NCBI RefSeq assembly: GCF_009602425.1
Contig: NW_022260135.1
Span: forward strand, 38,660-102,659
Direction of reading: 5' to 3'
Length of the DNA: 64,000 nt
Source of the DNA: Actinia tenebrosa
Lineage: Eukaryota > Cnidaria > Anthozoa > Actiniaria > Actiniidae
Within the stretch, counting starts at the first letter, position 1. The number at the start of each line of letters is the position of its first letter. The notes beneath the pieces are model-generated. The model made no database searches. It had not been told where the DNA came from and saw only the letters and a program-made list of their open reading frames with translations. Position numbers and translations under genes: made by a program. Positions 12,027 to 24,000 of this stretch are shown here, piece by piece.

Positions 12027-14180
12027 TTATCCCAATCCCCTACATTTACATTTTCCAGATTTACCGGGTATACCACGGTCTCCTTTGAACCCGGGTACAC
12101 CTGCTAACCCTGTCATACCCGGTGCCCCTGTTTCTCCTTTAGGTCCATGTTTTCCTGGATATCCACGTCGTCCTATTTCGCCCCGTTCACCGGTGGGCCC
12201 TCGTCTTCCCCTATGACCTTTGTCTCCCTTTTGTCCTTTTAATCCTGGTGCACCGGGGAAGCCTGGCGGTCCTTGAATCCCTTGATATCCCCTTTCTCCA
12301 GGTCTGCCCGGTCGTCCGAGCATTCCTGGTGTACCGGATGGACCAGATGGACCGGGCATTCCTCTGACCCCAGTGGGTCCTTGATCACCTATATCTCCCT
12401 TACGGCCAATTTTGCCACGCGGTCCTTGAATTCCATGCAGGCCGGGCTCACCTTTCGGTCCTGCGTGCATATAGTTGCAAAGAATGAAGCGGTGAGTATG
12501 GATGGATGGATGGATGGATGGATGGATGGACGGACGGACGGACGGACGGACGGACGGACGGACGGACGGACGGACGGACGGACGGACGGACGGACGGANT
12601 GGTCATGAGGTTGGCTACATACCTGTTTTACCCATCCATCTATTTTGATGGTTTCAGCTTTGGTATTCTGAAGAGTTAGAAAGGGTAAAGGTATGAGAAA
12701 GATTGTTATAAAAGAAAGGATATAGAATTATATAATGCGTGTGTGGGTTGATGGATGGATGGATGGGATGGATGGGATGGAGGGAGGGAGGGAGGAAGGG
12801 AAGGAGGGAGGAAAAAGGAAGGAGGGAGGGAGGGAGGGATGGAGGGAGGGATGGAGGGATGGAGGGAGGGATGGAGGGATGGAGGGATGGAGGGAGGGAG
12901 GGAGGAATAATGGAGGTATGGCTGATTTTCTGAAATAAAATGAGACGGGATGCATGATTGATAAGGACTACTATTAAAACAAACCTGGTAAACAAATAGT
13001 ATCTCTCGGCTTACAGATGTCTGACGCCTTCAAGGATTTCAGGTGAAGCTTGATCGCCATATGCACGTCTTCTATTGACAGACCTTTGCTATCAGCATCT
13101 CGACGTGTTCGTGACGAAGAATCTAGATATTAAAAAAGTCAGCTGGCAAAATGTTTGGAAAAGGGTGAGCTGCCCATTTTCCTTAATCCATCCTTCCCTA
13201 CGCCGCTGTACTGAAATTATGCATTTCTTTCTTTTCCTCGGATTTGTATGCTCGCTTCTTGGTTTTTTGAACTGGGCTGATCTAAGCAATGGATGGTTAT
13301 TAACAAGGGCGGATCCAGGGGGAGGGGCAAAGGGGGACTGAAGCCCCCCTTCAGCAGAAAACAAAACAAAACAAAACTGAAGAATTAGATGCTCTTTTAA
13401 TCGTTTTCCGTTGTGTTGATGGAAGAAACTGAATTAGCCCCCCCCCCCCCGGTGGTAAAAGTTTGGCTGGATCCGCCCTTGTTAAGTCATAGAACGAACT
13501 TCGAAACAAACTGGCTGGGCTGACTCATACCAGGGCATGGCTAATTGTATTATATTTGTACTCATTTTGCACGTTATAGGTTTTGCGAAGGGTGGAAAAT
13601 TAAAACCCGTATCGTTTCGAGAACCACTAGAGAAGGGGCAGAATTCGAGATCATTCGACTGAAGTAAAACTGGTGTTCATCTAACATGGTTCTTAAAGAC
13701 TTAGATGACAGATGAAAGGCGATTCTATCTTAGCTGGTGATCGATCCACGTCACCGTAGTGTATATGTATCCTTCTAGATGTGATCAGTGTTAGAGATCC
13801 GTCCTATAAAGATCATATATGCTTACCTGAAATATTTTATCTTTGACAGTTCAAAGACGCATAATTTTGAAATGTGGATTAATGAGATAACAAATAAAAC
13901 TAAGGAACATTTAGCCATGACAAGCCTGGCATAAATAAGGCACACGTACGTACGCCAGCGCAAGATATTTACGTACGTCGAGTGTATATATACCTTTCTT
14001 GTCTTGGATGGCTTCATCTTCATTTGAACTCCTTGTAAGAAAAACCCCCGTAAGGAGTCCGGTACAGAAGCCGACGAACAGCAGAGCAGCTACAAATAAG
14101 ATTTTAGATCTCTTGCACCATCCTGTTGTACTAATCCTTTGAAGGAGATTTTCCTCGCAGTTTTCTTGTTGGGCAGCCAT
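12027..14180 (-). CDS. Short-chain transmembrane collagen, 3 exons
   Basis: Exons on the minus strand: 14180-13994, 13098-12985 and 12460-12027, both introns GT-AG and phase 1. They join into 735 nt: 244 residues plus a TAA stop. Residues 1-26 are a short cytoplasmic N-terminus with two Cys; 27-48 form a membrane anchor ([19 protein letters not shown]); 50-100 are a non-collagenous stem ending near the cysteines in [12 protein letters not shown]; 101-238 are 46 uninterrupted Gly-X-Y triplets encoded in one exon; the tail CKCRGLG has two Cys suited to cross-linking chains. The type II topology recalls membrane-associated collagens (XIII, XXIII, XXV) and nematode cuticle collagens, and the triple helix would lie outside the cell. 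It is not a classic minicollagen, which has about 14 triplets and Cys-rich ends. The exon 2 acceptor has a weak pyrimidine tract and is the least certain boundary. Confidence 0.85.
12491..12598 (+). repeat. (GGAT)n(GGAC)n microsatellite
   Basis: About seven GGAT then about twenty GGAC units, ending at an N (12599). It lies in collagen intron 2, starting about 30 bases upstream of the exon 3 acceptor on the minus strand. Confidence 0.95.
12745..12905 (+). repeat. (GGGA/GGAT) purine-rich repeat
   Basis: GATGG then GGGAGGGA-type units almost free of C and poor in T. It lies in collagen intron 2. Confidence 0.92.
13304..13481. mobile_element. MITE with CAAGGGCGGATCCAG ends, copy 1
   Basis: The left end CAAGGGCGGATCCAG and right end CTGGATCCGCCCTTG are exact complements. 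TTAA occurs on both sides. The interior has G- and C-runs and an ACAAAACAAAACAAAAC stretch. It lies in the collagen gene's first intron. Confidence 0.85.
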
Positions 14181-14764
14181 TTTATTGATATCGATGGACT
14201 TGGCTGATAGACTGATACTATCAATATATATATGCTCTGATAGCCAACAACTTAATAAACGACCCTTAACTTACTAAACTTGATAAGTCTATCTCATTAC
14301 AGAGAGTTTTCCAGCAAATATGCTGACGTTCTGCGTGGCAAGATATTTCAATGTTGACTTTGCAGTTCACTTGAAGTCACAGCAGTCTTCTTCTCTGAAG
14401 AGAATTATAGTGACTTCAGAGCAAAACATTGGTCTCTTTAGGAATGGTTGTCAGCACTAGTGACGATAGGATCAAGGATATCAGATCATGTTACTCGATT
14501 CCCCGGGGTGGGGGGTACTCTTGCCCGAAAGGAAGTTTAGAGGTTAGCTATATGTAGAAAAAACTCCCTAAATGCAAACATACAAACGAAACAAAAGCAG
14601 CGGTGTGATATCAATAAACATAAATACTCTGATGAAATCTAAATCTAAATCACTAATTTTAGAGAAAAATGATATATGCCTATAGTACGTATTGTATACT
14701 GATATAATTATTGAAGTCATTGTGATGTGTGACTTTGAAAATAAATAAAAATAATAAATTAAAT

Positions 14765-14873
14765 ACTTAAATAAGCCTTCAGCTTGTTTTTGAATGCGGA
14801 AAAAATGTCGGCCTCAACTACTTTAGTTAGGTTATTCCAAGAATGGATGATTCTTATGAAAAATGAGTTTTTA
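14765..14873 (-). mobile_element. LINE fragment, C-terminal end of the reverse transcriptase ORF
   Basis: The minus strand reads KNSFFIRIIHSWNNL followed by TKVVEADIFSAFKNKLKAYL, the typical last part of non-LTR retrotransposon reverse transcriptases of the CR1/L2-like groups (WNxLPxxVVxAxSxxxFKxxL). The rest of the element was not found, so this is a short 5'-truncated relic. Confidence 0.75.
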
Positions 14874-15014
14874 TAGCAATTGACTTTTGCTGGCTTAAGA
14901 GCAGAGTATTATTTCAGCCAATCTCGTACCCAGAGCCTGCGTTTCTTCTGCGTTTCTTCTGGCTATATCTCACTTTCCGAAAATTAAGCATGCGCCAAAA
15001 AATGGATTATCCAC

Positions 15015-15340
15015 AATCTCGTACCCAAAGCCTGCGTTTCTTCTGGCCTGCGGCGAAGAACGAGGGCTCTGGCATAATCCATTTTTTGACGCATGCGCAA
15101 TTTTCGGGAAGTTAAAATTTAATCATTTAAAATCATGCTTTCAAACAGAGTTCTGTTTTTATTTCCGATCCGAAATAAGAATCAGAAATCGGGAACGTGT
15201 ATTTTGTTTTTGGCAAGTCTTTTAACGTAAGCGCTCTTATACCGGAAGTCCAAGAAATCCTGGTCTCAAAAAATGGACTATGCCAGAGCCCTAGTTTTTC
15301 GCCGCAGGCCAGAAGAAACGCAGGATCTGGGTACGAGATT
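15015..15340. mobile_element. Inverted-repeat element with about 70-bp arms
   Basis: AATCTCGTACCCAAAGCCTG then CGTTTCTTCTGGCCTGCGGC at the left is mirrored by GCCGCAGGCCAGAAGAAACG then CAGGATCTGGGTACGAGATT. A further partial copy of the left arm lies at 14923-15000. Confidence 0.8.
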
Positions 15341-16044
15341 CAGCGAAACGGCTTTGCATCGTAAAGCGCATGAGCATAATATTATTTGCAGGCAGTTATT
15401 TGCAGTTGTCTCGGCCAATGAAAAACGAAGGAAAAAATAATTTGATTCCCAGCGGCTGGGGGTAGCGACGGAAAATACGTCTGTTTTCTCACGAGACTAC
15501 AGCAATTCTTCAGTGCACGTTATATATAAGGAGTTTAACTAGTCGCCTAATGATCATGACCTTTATGGCTCGCAGGGTATTACGATTACCGTGCTGTTTA
15601 TTTTCAATGGACGAAGAAGAAGAAGAAGAAATGATCAATTGATAAATAAAGCGGCCAGTCACGTCTACCACGTAAAGTCAGTGGGTCACTAAATAATCAT
15701 TTAAGCGGCTTTGAATCTTCACATCCACGAGAGGGGCTTCTAAGGCCAGTCCAATCAGGTACATGGCATTTCTAAAGCAAATAAAGAAACTTGCCAATCA
15801 GGCAAGCTAATGATAAAATACAAAATAAAAAAGACTGTGGATTCAGTCAAGCTAATAATAAAATGAATGCAGCATAAGATGACTGTAGATTATCGAAAAA
15901 GGGAAAGACGCATCGTGAGAGGGTTATGACGTCAACACGCACAACAACGGCAAATCATAAACCGGCCGGTACGCAAAACTAATATAACTTGATTGATTTC
16001 AATTAATTACTGAATTTCAAATATACATGCATGACATTGATTGA

Positions 16045-16122
16045 AACAACAACAACAAGAACAACAAGAACAAGAACAAGAACAAGAACAACAAGAACAA
16101 CAACAACAACAACAACAACAAC
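16045..16122 (+). repeat. (CAA)n/(CAAGAA)n microsatellite
   Basis: AACAACAACAAGAACAAG-type units upstream of the KIF13B-like gene. Confidence 0.9.
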
Positions 16123-16229
16123 TGATTGAATCTATTGATATTGAAAAAAACATCGCCAATATAACTTTACCGAATTGGCTTGAGTGACCAAAAAAAAAAA
16201 ATGTTCCAAGAGTGGAGGTTGGACTTCAC

Positions 16230-16289
16230 TACCCTGCGAGCAGAGTCTCCTTTTAACTCCTATACGCAGGAGACTCTGCTCGCAGGGTA
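16230..16289. mobile_element. 60-bp MITE with perfect target-site duplication
   Basis: Inverted ends TACCCTGCGAGCAGAGTCTC and its complement enclose about 16 bases. GGACTTCAC occurs directly on both sides (16221-16229 and 16290-16298), a 9-bp target-site duplication that suggests Mutator-like mobilisation; an 8-bp hAT duplication with one chance base is the alternative. Confidence 0.85.
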
Positions 16290-16426
16290 GGACTTCACGA
16301 AATACAATGAATGTATATATAACCGCATCAAGTCCAAACTCGAAGCGAATTCGAGATAAAGGTCTATATATATATTGAATCAATGAAACCCTGCATCTTG
16401 AGCTGGTCTAAGTCAGTAGAGATAGA

Positions 16427-17060
16427 AGTTGACTGCCTACTTTTGAACGTTCGATTTGAGCCCACGATGTGCGCGCTCTCAAAAACCGCTGAAAAATCTA
16501 CAAGAGTACTGAAGAACCATACGCGTTTTGAGCTTCAACAGGGCAAACCCTCAAATTTTGCACGGGATTCTCAATTTTTTTAATAGCTTATTCCGGAAAA
16601 AACTCCTAAAAATCTAGGTTATATCAACATTTTAGAAAAAGTTAATTTTTCTAACACGAAAAAATAGATTTTTGTAGAGATTTTTGTTCGACTTGTGAGA
16701 TTTTTAAAGAGCACCGAAACTACAAAATATGACAAATCAATGTATCTCTTTGTCTTTTTGTCGAAAATATCCGCGTATTATTGTAGAATGATTGACTAGC
16801 CGTCATTCGTGCAATCATATAGTATGCTAATAACTATGATCTTATGAATCTTAATTTTTTCTAATCACTTCCGGTGGCGCAAGTTTAATTGCCCAAAAAG
16901 CTCGCGCGTAGGCTTCCATTAAATGCTGATTATCTCGAAAACAAGCTGGGGACACCCAATTTTTTCTTTCCAGATTTGGAATCAGCATTAAATTTCAATT
17001 CGGAAAATCGAAGTTTTAAAAAAAGGTTAATATTTTTTTTCCAAAAGTAGGCAGTCACCT
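16427..17060. mobile_element. 634-bp non-autonomous DNA transposon
   Basis: Ends are inverted repeats, AGTTGACTGCCTACTTTTGA at the left and the complement of AGGTGACTGCCTACTTTTGG at the right. The interior has no coding potential. A fragment of its left part (TTCGATTTGAGCCCAC through CAAACCCTCAAATTTTG) recurs at 61866-61985 in GGPS1 intron 8. Confidence 0.75.
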
Positions 17061-18044
17061 TAAACGTTGTTACCATGAAAAGGCACAATTTAGAACTTAG
17101 CTACCTGACTGATTACTGGCATACATATCTGATAAGCGCGGATTATTCAAAGACGTATTGGTATTGTCTCTCAGTCGATCATTTTCAGTTTTCATTTCCG
17201 GTAAAATAATTGCCAGCTTTGTTCTGAGATTTGATTGGCCCGAGCTGCTCAAACACAAGTTTTTTTTTGATGAAGCCTTAGATTATTGATCGAGCGAGCC
17301 AGGAAAGAAATTTGAATGTATTTAATAATTTTGAACACAATCAAGAGGAGAAAAGAATACAAATGTCTCTCTCTTAACCTTACCAGTTAAATGCTCTTTA
17401 TATTCAGAGTACTCTCTCCAGGTAATGCAGGTACGGTTGCCTAGTAACGAACATTCTCTCCTAGTCATCTATTTTTATTAAGATTTGAGGTAAATATCAT
17501 TATTTTTGTCGAACTGATGCATGAACATTTGATTGGCAGCTTTTCTAAGTGTAGTATAGTACTACCGGATATTGAAATACAATTAGTTTCTTTTAGTATG
17601 AGATTAATGCTATTTTACCCCTTTTTCTTTCTTTATTTTCCCTGGTCCCCCCCCCCCCCCCCCCCCCCTATCTTTCTGTCTTTATTTCCTCATTAAATTT
17701 CGAATCTTAATCGTAATCTAAATTTTAGAAAATCAAGCAAATTATGGGAAAGAAAGGAAAAAGAAAAACGGGATCGAATAAACGAAGTATCAGGTACCCG
17801 TGTTCCAGTCCTTGACTACGGGTGACTGGCCCTTTATTTGCATAGGCAGTTCCCGGATGCTACTTGTAGAAAAAGGAAATATGGCGGCGTTAGACATGTG
17901 ATGGAGTTATTTTTCGCTATATCGACCACTGAGGTCATAATCAATGAAGAACATTCATCAAGGAATGAAGAGTAAAAATTTCATACTACCATACTTGAAG
18001 TCTGTCGTTATAAATCCTTGGTTAAATAACTAGAGGCAGATAAA
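17061..18044. other. Upstream region of the KIF13B-like gene
   Basis: A C-run at 17647-17668 and otherwise unremarkable sequence. The promoter and 5' UTR of the kinesin gene should lie here, but no clear element can be pinned down. Confidence 0.5.
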
Positions 18045-21000
18045 ATGGGCTCCAAAGTCAAGGTGGCTGTGAGAGTTCGGCCATTAAACCGGCGAGGTTT
18101 GTGTTCATTTGTGAATTAAAATCAATGGTTTAAGTTTTCCAAAGCTGAAACATTCATATACATTTGCTGTATTTTACTGATTCTTCTCTTTTCCTTGCAG
18201 AGATTGACCTTGGAGATAAAGTCGTGGTTGATATGGTGGATGGAAATCAAACTGTACTTCATTCTCCAGACAAGTTCGTAGCTAATTTTATTTGTATAAT
18301 TTATATTATTATAATTTTTTTTCTAAAATCATTGGTCATTTCAAATGTTTTTCTTCATACTTAAGCCTGAGGTTTATCTATTTTTCTCAGAATCTTTTCC
18401 TCTTGATTTTTAAATTCTTGCTGAATCATATTCCATGGTGTGCAGACGATCTAATCACGGTTTTAGCATTAAAATCTTGGAATAATTTCGAGGGAGTTCT
18501 CTCAAGATATACAATTTACTACGTTTTCTCTTACTCGAAGGAGTTTCATTCATTCTTAAGTCTAACGTCCATTGGTTCTTCTTTAGGAGGGTTTTATTTG
18601 ACAAATAGATGTTATATATATAAGTGTTGCGTAAATCATTTTTGTCGTAACAGAATATAGTATGATAAGAATGGATTTCGAGAAGATAAATTCAACTACA
18701 ATATTAGTATCGGGCTTTGATGGTTTCCTACAATATATCAACCCTATCTCGTCTTCTTTACCATAAATCTAAATCCTGGACATATTCAAATGAAAGACAA
18801 AAATCTAAAATAAGCTAAATACTGGAGTATTTTCTTTACGTGCTTCTGTAACCGATATTTCATAATTTTATCGTCTTTCAATAATTGTACTTTTTTTGAA
18901 AACTTCAACGAAGATTTCTAATCTTTTCTAATCTTCTAATCACTTGGAACCATTGTTAATATTTGAAGAAATTTAATAATGATTTTCTAAAAAGGCGTAG
19001 TTACATCTCAGTAAGATACTAGATTTTTCCATAGTATTAAATAGCTCTAAATTATGTGTAAGTTAAGAAATTTTCACACTTTGTAATATATGAGCAAACA
19101 GGAAGCGTTGAAGTCTACAGGAGTATGCTTTGTTATTATAACAGTTATTTCTAATAAATGAACATTTCACTCTAATATCTGTACATTTTATAGAATACTT
19201 TGTCAACTCCTTTATTCAAAAATCATCTTGTTCTTTTATTTTTCCAACCATACATAGACACAACTACATGTACATTGTTTGAATGACCACTAATAATAAA
19301 TTATCCTCCGCGTTTTTCATTGATTGTTTTCTATGCACTTAAGAAAATGGTCATATAAACAATTCAATAGGAATAGTACCTTCATATAGTTTATAAATTA
19401 TGTGTACCAAGAAGTGTTAAAATCTAAAAGCATTTTCATTCATTGATACTAATATTATTCTTTGCATTTTTTTATTTATCATCGCACTGTGTATTTGAAA
19501 CAAATCAAGGAAGCAATCTAAGGTAAGAATATTTTAACCCATTCACTATTCTTTGATAATTTTAAGTGTATTTACATTGATGTATGACATAGTTCATTCA
19601 TTTCAATGTTATGAAAACAAACTGTATTTACAAAATTTACACTAGCTCATGTGGGTTTAATTATCTAGTCATAAATAAACAAAAGCCTTTACCAAGAGTT
19701 ATTCAATACTAGGTTTTGATCCTTTTTTTATAGAACTTTTGAATTCCAATTTCATTTACAAAATATATTCAAAATATATTATGAGAAGTTAGATAACCAG
19801 ATAACTTTATGGTCAAGTTTTGTTTTATATTACTAAATGTACTTGCTTGCACAGTATATTACAATTACAGTAGATTTTAAATTTCGTTTTGGTATCTTCT
19901 ATTGATGTTTTTAGTGCATTAAAGTTTGGCTTTGCTGATGTTTGCTTATATAATATGTTGTTTGTTCCAACGATTTCTGTTTTCAGCTCCTGTAACCATT
20001 ATATTTTCAATATGTAATTGTTTACCCCCTATCTTGCTGCTCTTTTTACTCATATTATCTACTTCTCTCAAGCATAAAATATTAAACAGATGAGCCCATT
20101 CTTTTAACAGTACCATAATTCATATCTATAATGAGGCTTTAAAAGTCAAGAAAATAAGAATGAAAATTTTGAAAACATTTTAGATCTTTGTCTCTTTTAT
20201 TCTAGAAATTTGTCTTCAGTATTGATAAGTTATTTTCTATTTGCAAATCAGATAACGCTTTGTGCATGAAATATATGAAATAATAAGGATTAAGCCATTG
20301 AACGTTTCAGTTTTAAGCACTTGTCCATGCTTAGTTTATTTTTTAAAATTTCATTTATTTTGTTACAAAAATTTTTAAGCTTTAAACCAGAAATGTGATC
20401 TCATAACTACTACATGACTCCTAATTCCTGTCATAGTATGCATGCTCAATTTAGAGTAGTTGATTCAAGACATGTTACAAGCATAGCAAGCAGACTAACA
20501 TGCTGAGATGTGCCTCATAGGTAGCAAATCTCTTGAGGAAGTTGCCTAATTTTGTTGTTTATCATATCCTCCTGGTATAAAGGTCAGGCAGAATAATGCT
20601 CTGTTACATGGTTTCTGGTTGCGTTTTGTAGGTTTAGGTCAGTATGACAAGGTTATTTGGTTTCATGTATTTAGCTTGTTGTTTAAGATATCCTTTTCAG
20701 CATTATATATACAGTATACATAAGTGTAGATCTATCAGTATTGGAAAAAAAACTTCAAAGGTGACAGTACTCTATCAAATCTTTATAATCAAGGCTGTAT
20801 TAACTTGAAAAACAAATAAAATGATAGCATCATATCATTGTACATGTATACTCTATAATAATATGCAAATAGTAAGTTTTAGTATACATGTAAATTTTTG
20901 TTATTTTAGATCATAATTAATATTTATAAACAATATGGTATGGAGCACAAATTATGCAAAGAAAAACAGTAATATTTTACTCTGATTCTGTCACCTTTTT

Positions 21001-24000
21001 AAACAAAAAATGATCATGCAAGAAGAAATACAATTTAATTGAAGGTTGTATTATTTCGCTAAGTGACTATTTAATCAGGCATAAGAGATAATATTATAAT
21101 TTATCTTCAGGTAGTTGATGTTATATTTACAATATAAGTGGCTGTGTTGTATTGACTATACAATCACGAGTCGGAGGCATAAATTTTACAAAACCATATA
21201 CAAATCTCATTAGAAAAGGTGCTAATTACTGGTAAATAAACTGGGATCTCAATTTCTCACTTGCTTGGACTTCTATATCCATTGATGAAGTAGGGAAAAT
21301 CTAAACTATAAATGAACACCTGTTATAGTACCTCAAGTTGGTCATTCTACAACAATGGCACGCAGTACTAAATTTATTTTGCATTCAATTAATTAAATTT
21401 CACAAAAACTGCAATGTATAATAATATTCATTTGTTTTCTATTGTTTTATCATTGTTATGTAGATAAGGATTAAATTTAACACATTTGCATATCTCTGTG
21501 CTGTGATACTGTATGAACACCCTGGGAGCTATAGAGCAGGAGGGAAGCATGCATAGGAACATGAGGTGTAGCCAAGTGTTTCGTTTGCTTCTTGAGTGCT
21601 TAACAGCTCCCAGAGTGTATCATAATACAGAGACATATAAAGAAACATTTAATATTGCTTTGGTGATATATAGTGACCACAGTAAATCCGTGAAACTTTA
21701 GTAATACTAAATAGCACAATTTCATGCAAATTCCATTGTTTTCTATTGTTTAATTAGCACTATTTTGTACTATTTAGNAATTAGTGTTTCACGGATTAAT
21801 TGTTTGCGCTCTATCTCAAATATTTTATAATACAAATTAGTCTTTATTGCATAGAACTGTTTCTCAGATTTCGCATTCACACATTAGGGCATAGACAAAC
21901 TGGAGCAAAATTGCCATAAAAGGTTGATTTTTAGTTTTTTTCCATTTTCCAAGAGAATGCACGATAAGCAATTATTTCCCAAAAATTAATTCCCAATAGC
22001 AAATTTTAATGGCGAGTAATAAACAAAAAAAATTTTTTTTTGCTACATGCTACTCTCAAATAATTTATTGCTGACATGACTTGTCAACAATCTGTCATTT
22101 AGTTTTTACGCTATATAGAGTTGAATCCACACTGGTCACTAGGGGTACCCTGATACCTTAATTACAGTATTTCGATAATTTTTTCAGATATCTCATAAAA
22201 ATCATTGTTAATGACAAAAAAATAGTTTAAAAATGCTTTCTTTCTAATAATTTTGTTATTTTCGTATCAACTTCATCTAGCTGGTTCCGCAGACGTGTGC
22301 CAAGTGTTAAAATATAATTAATGATAATTACAAACCACGCGTTTTTATGCATAAGAATGACTGTCTACGTTATTTGTTTATACAATCTAGATCTTTCCAC
22401 CAGGCTGTTATCCAAAGACAGACTTAAAAGACTCTTTTTTCCCCAAACCTAAGAAATACTAGTTTTTTTTAAGGGGTATGAAATATTAATACTCTAATTT
22501 GACAAGGATAATAGCATCTAACACTTTGGAGCATGTACTATACTGTAAGATTTGAAGCATATTGTCTACATGGTTGAATATATTTGTTTGCATTAATTGA
22601 CAGTTATGACTGCGGTAAGATCTATGTAGAATGTGCAATTTTTGTTCTTGTTATTGTGTTGTATCTGCTATAAACAGAGTTCCTTTGACCAATCAAAACG
22701 CTTTCTGTCATCATTTAGTCGTTTTATTTCAATAGACCCCTTGCCAAAATGGATGCTAAAAGTTAAAATGCGTTAAATTAAAAAACCCATACCAGCACCA
22801 GAAAGAGCTTCTTTACTTTAGTAACCCTACAAAGATTCATTATGTCAGGTGGTATATCGGCTGAGAAAACTCAAGTTGAAATTTGCCAAATTTACAGACG
22901 TTTGTACATGTACAGTCTGTATGTCTGGGGGTATAGCATATATACAGTATATACCCCCAAGGGGTCTATTATGCAGTATTGTACATGTTATAGTGCAATC
23001 AGGATGGGTCTGCAACAGCTTAGAACCATTTACGCATGAACATTTTTGTGAAAGATTTCTTTCAATTCTTTAAAAATTTCCAATATCTCCCCACTTTGTT
23101 TCAACTAGTTTTAGTTTTATTTATTTTTATCGAGTTTTATTTCTTTGTTATGTCTGGATTTTTAAGTTCTATTATCCATAAAAATTCTTTGAAAACTCAG
23201 ACTGAAAATTCAGTTGACAAAAGCCAAAAGCACAGATTTCTTTGATTATAGCTAGTCTTGACCAGGGTCACATGATTAAGAAACTCTTGGGTTTTTACAA
23301 CCACATGACTCAAAATACCTTGAGATATGAATAACAATTAAACAGCTGCCATATTGGTTGATGTAACAAAAAAAGCTAATGAGGAAAGCTAACGCCTTTG
23401 TTATTGTCAAACAAGAGGATGGCTATGATTTAACATTGTACCCTAGATTGGGTATGATCTATTCAATGTCATGATGCTGACAATGATGATGATGATGATG
23501 ATGTTTTATATGTACATCACTCATTTTTTTTCATATGAACTTATACATCTGAGACTATATCCTCACATGTGAAGATAATGAGAACGTCTTTTCCAATGTT
23601 TTCAACCAGTTTTTGTTTGTTAATGTGTCTATATATAAGAAGAAAATTACACGTTAGCTTGAAGATATTAAGTTTATCTTCTTGTGCTAAAAAATATTGT
23701 ACTGATCAGTCACTGCGCTCACTACTTTTCACCACTTGAAGATAAACTTCATACGTTTGTGCCACTGTGTAATATCCTATATTTATATATATGTACATGT
23801 AAATATATCCATTATACTGTACATGTAGATGCCCATGCAGTAATTAGCATTTCTTCATAGCAGTTCTTGGGGAGTAGAGTGGGTATTTGCCAGTACCCAC
23901 CTATTAAATCAATAAAAGTCTCCTATTTTGGACCAAAATGTTTTGCTCCTTACAAACACTTTAATAACACTTATGATAATCTAATATATCTAGCATATAA

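Noticed and set aside
12622-12666. Possible 45-nt collagen-gene exon ([15 protein letters not shown]) with good splice sites on the minus strand
   Set aside because: It is phase 0 on both sides while the flanking exons join in phase 1; including it breaks the Gly-X-Y frame. Direct joining of 12985 to 12460 restores GPKGEP perfectly.
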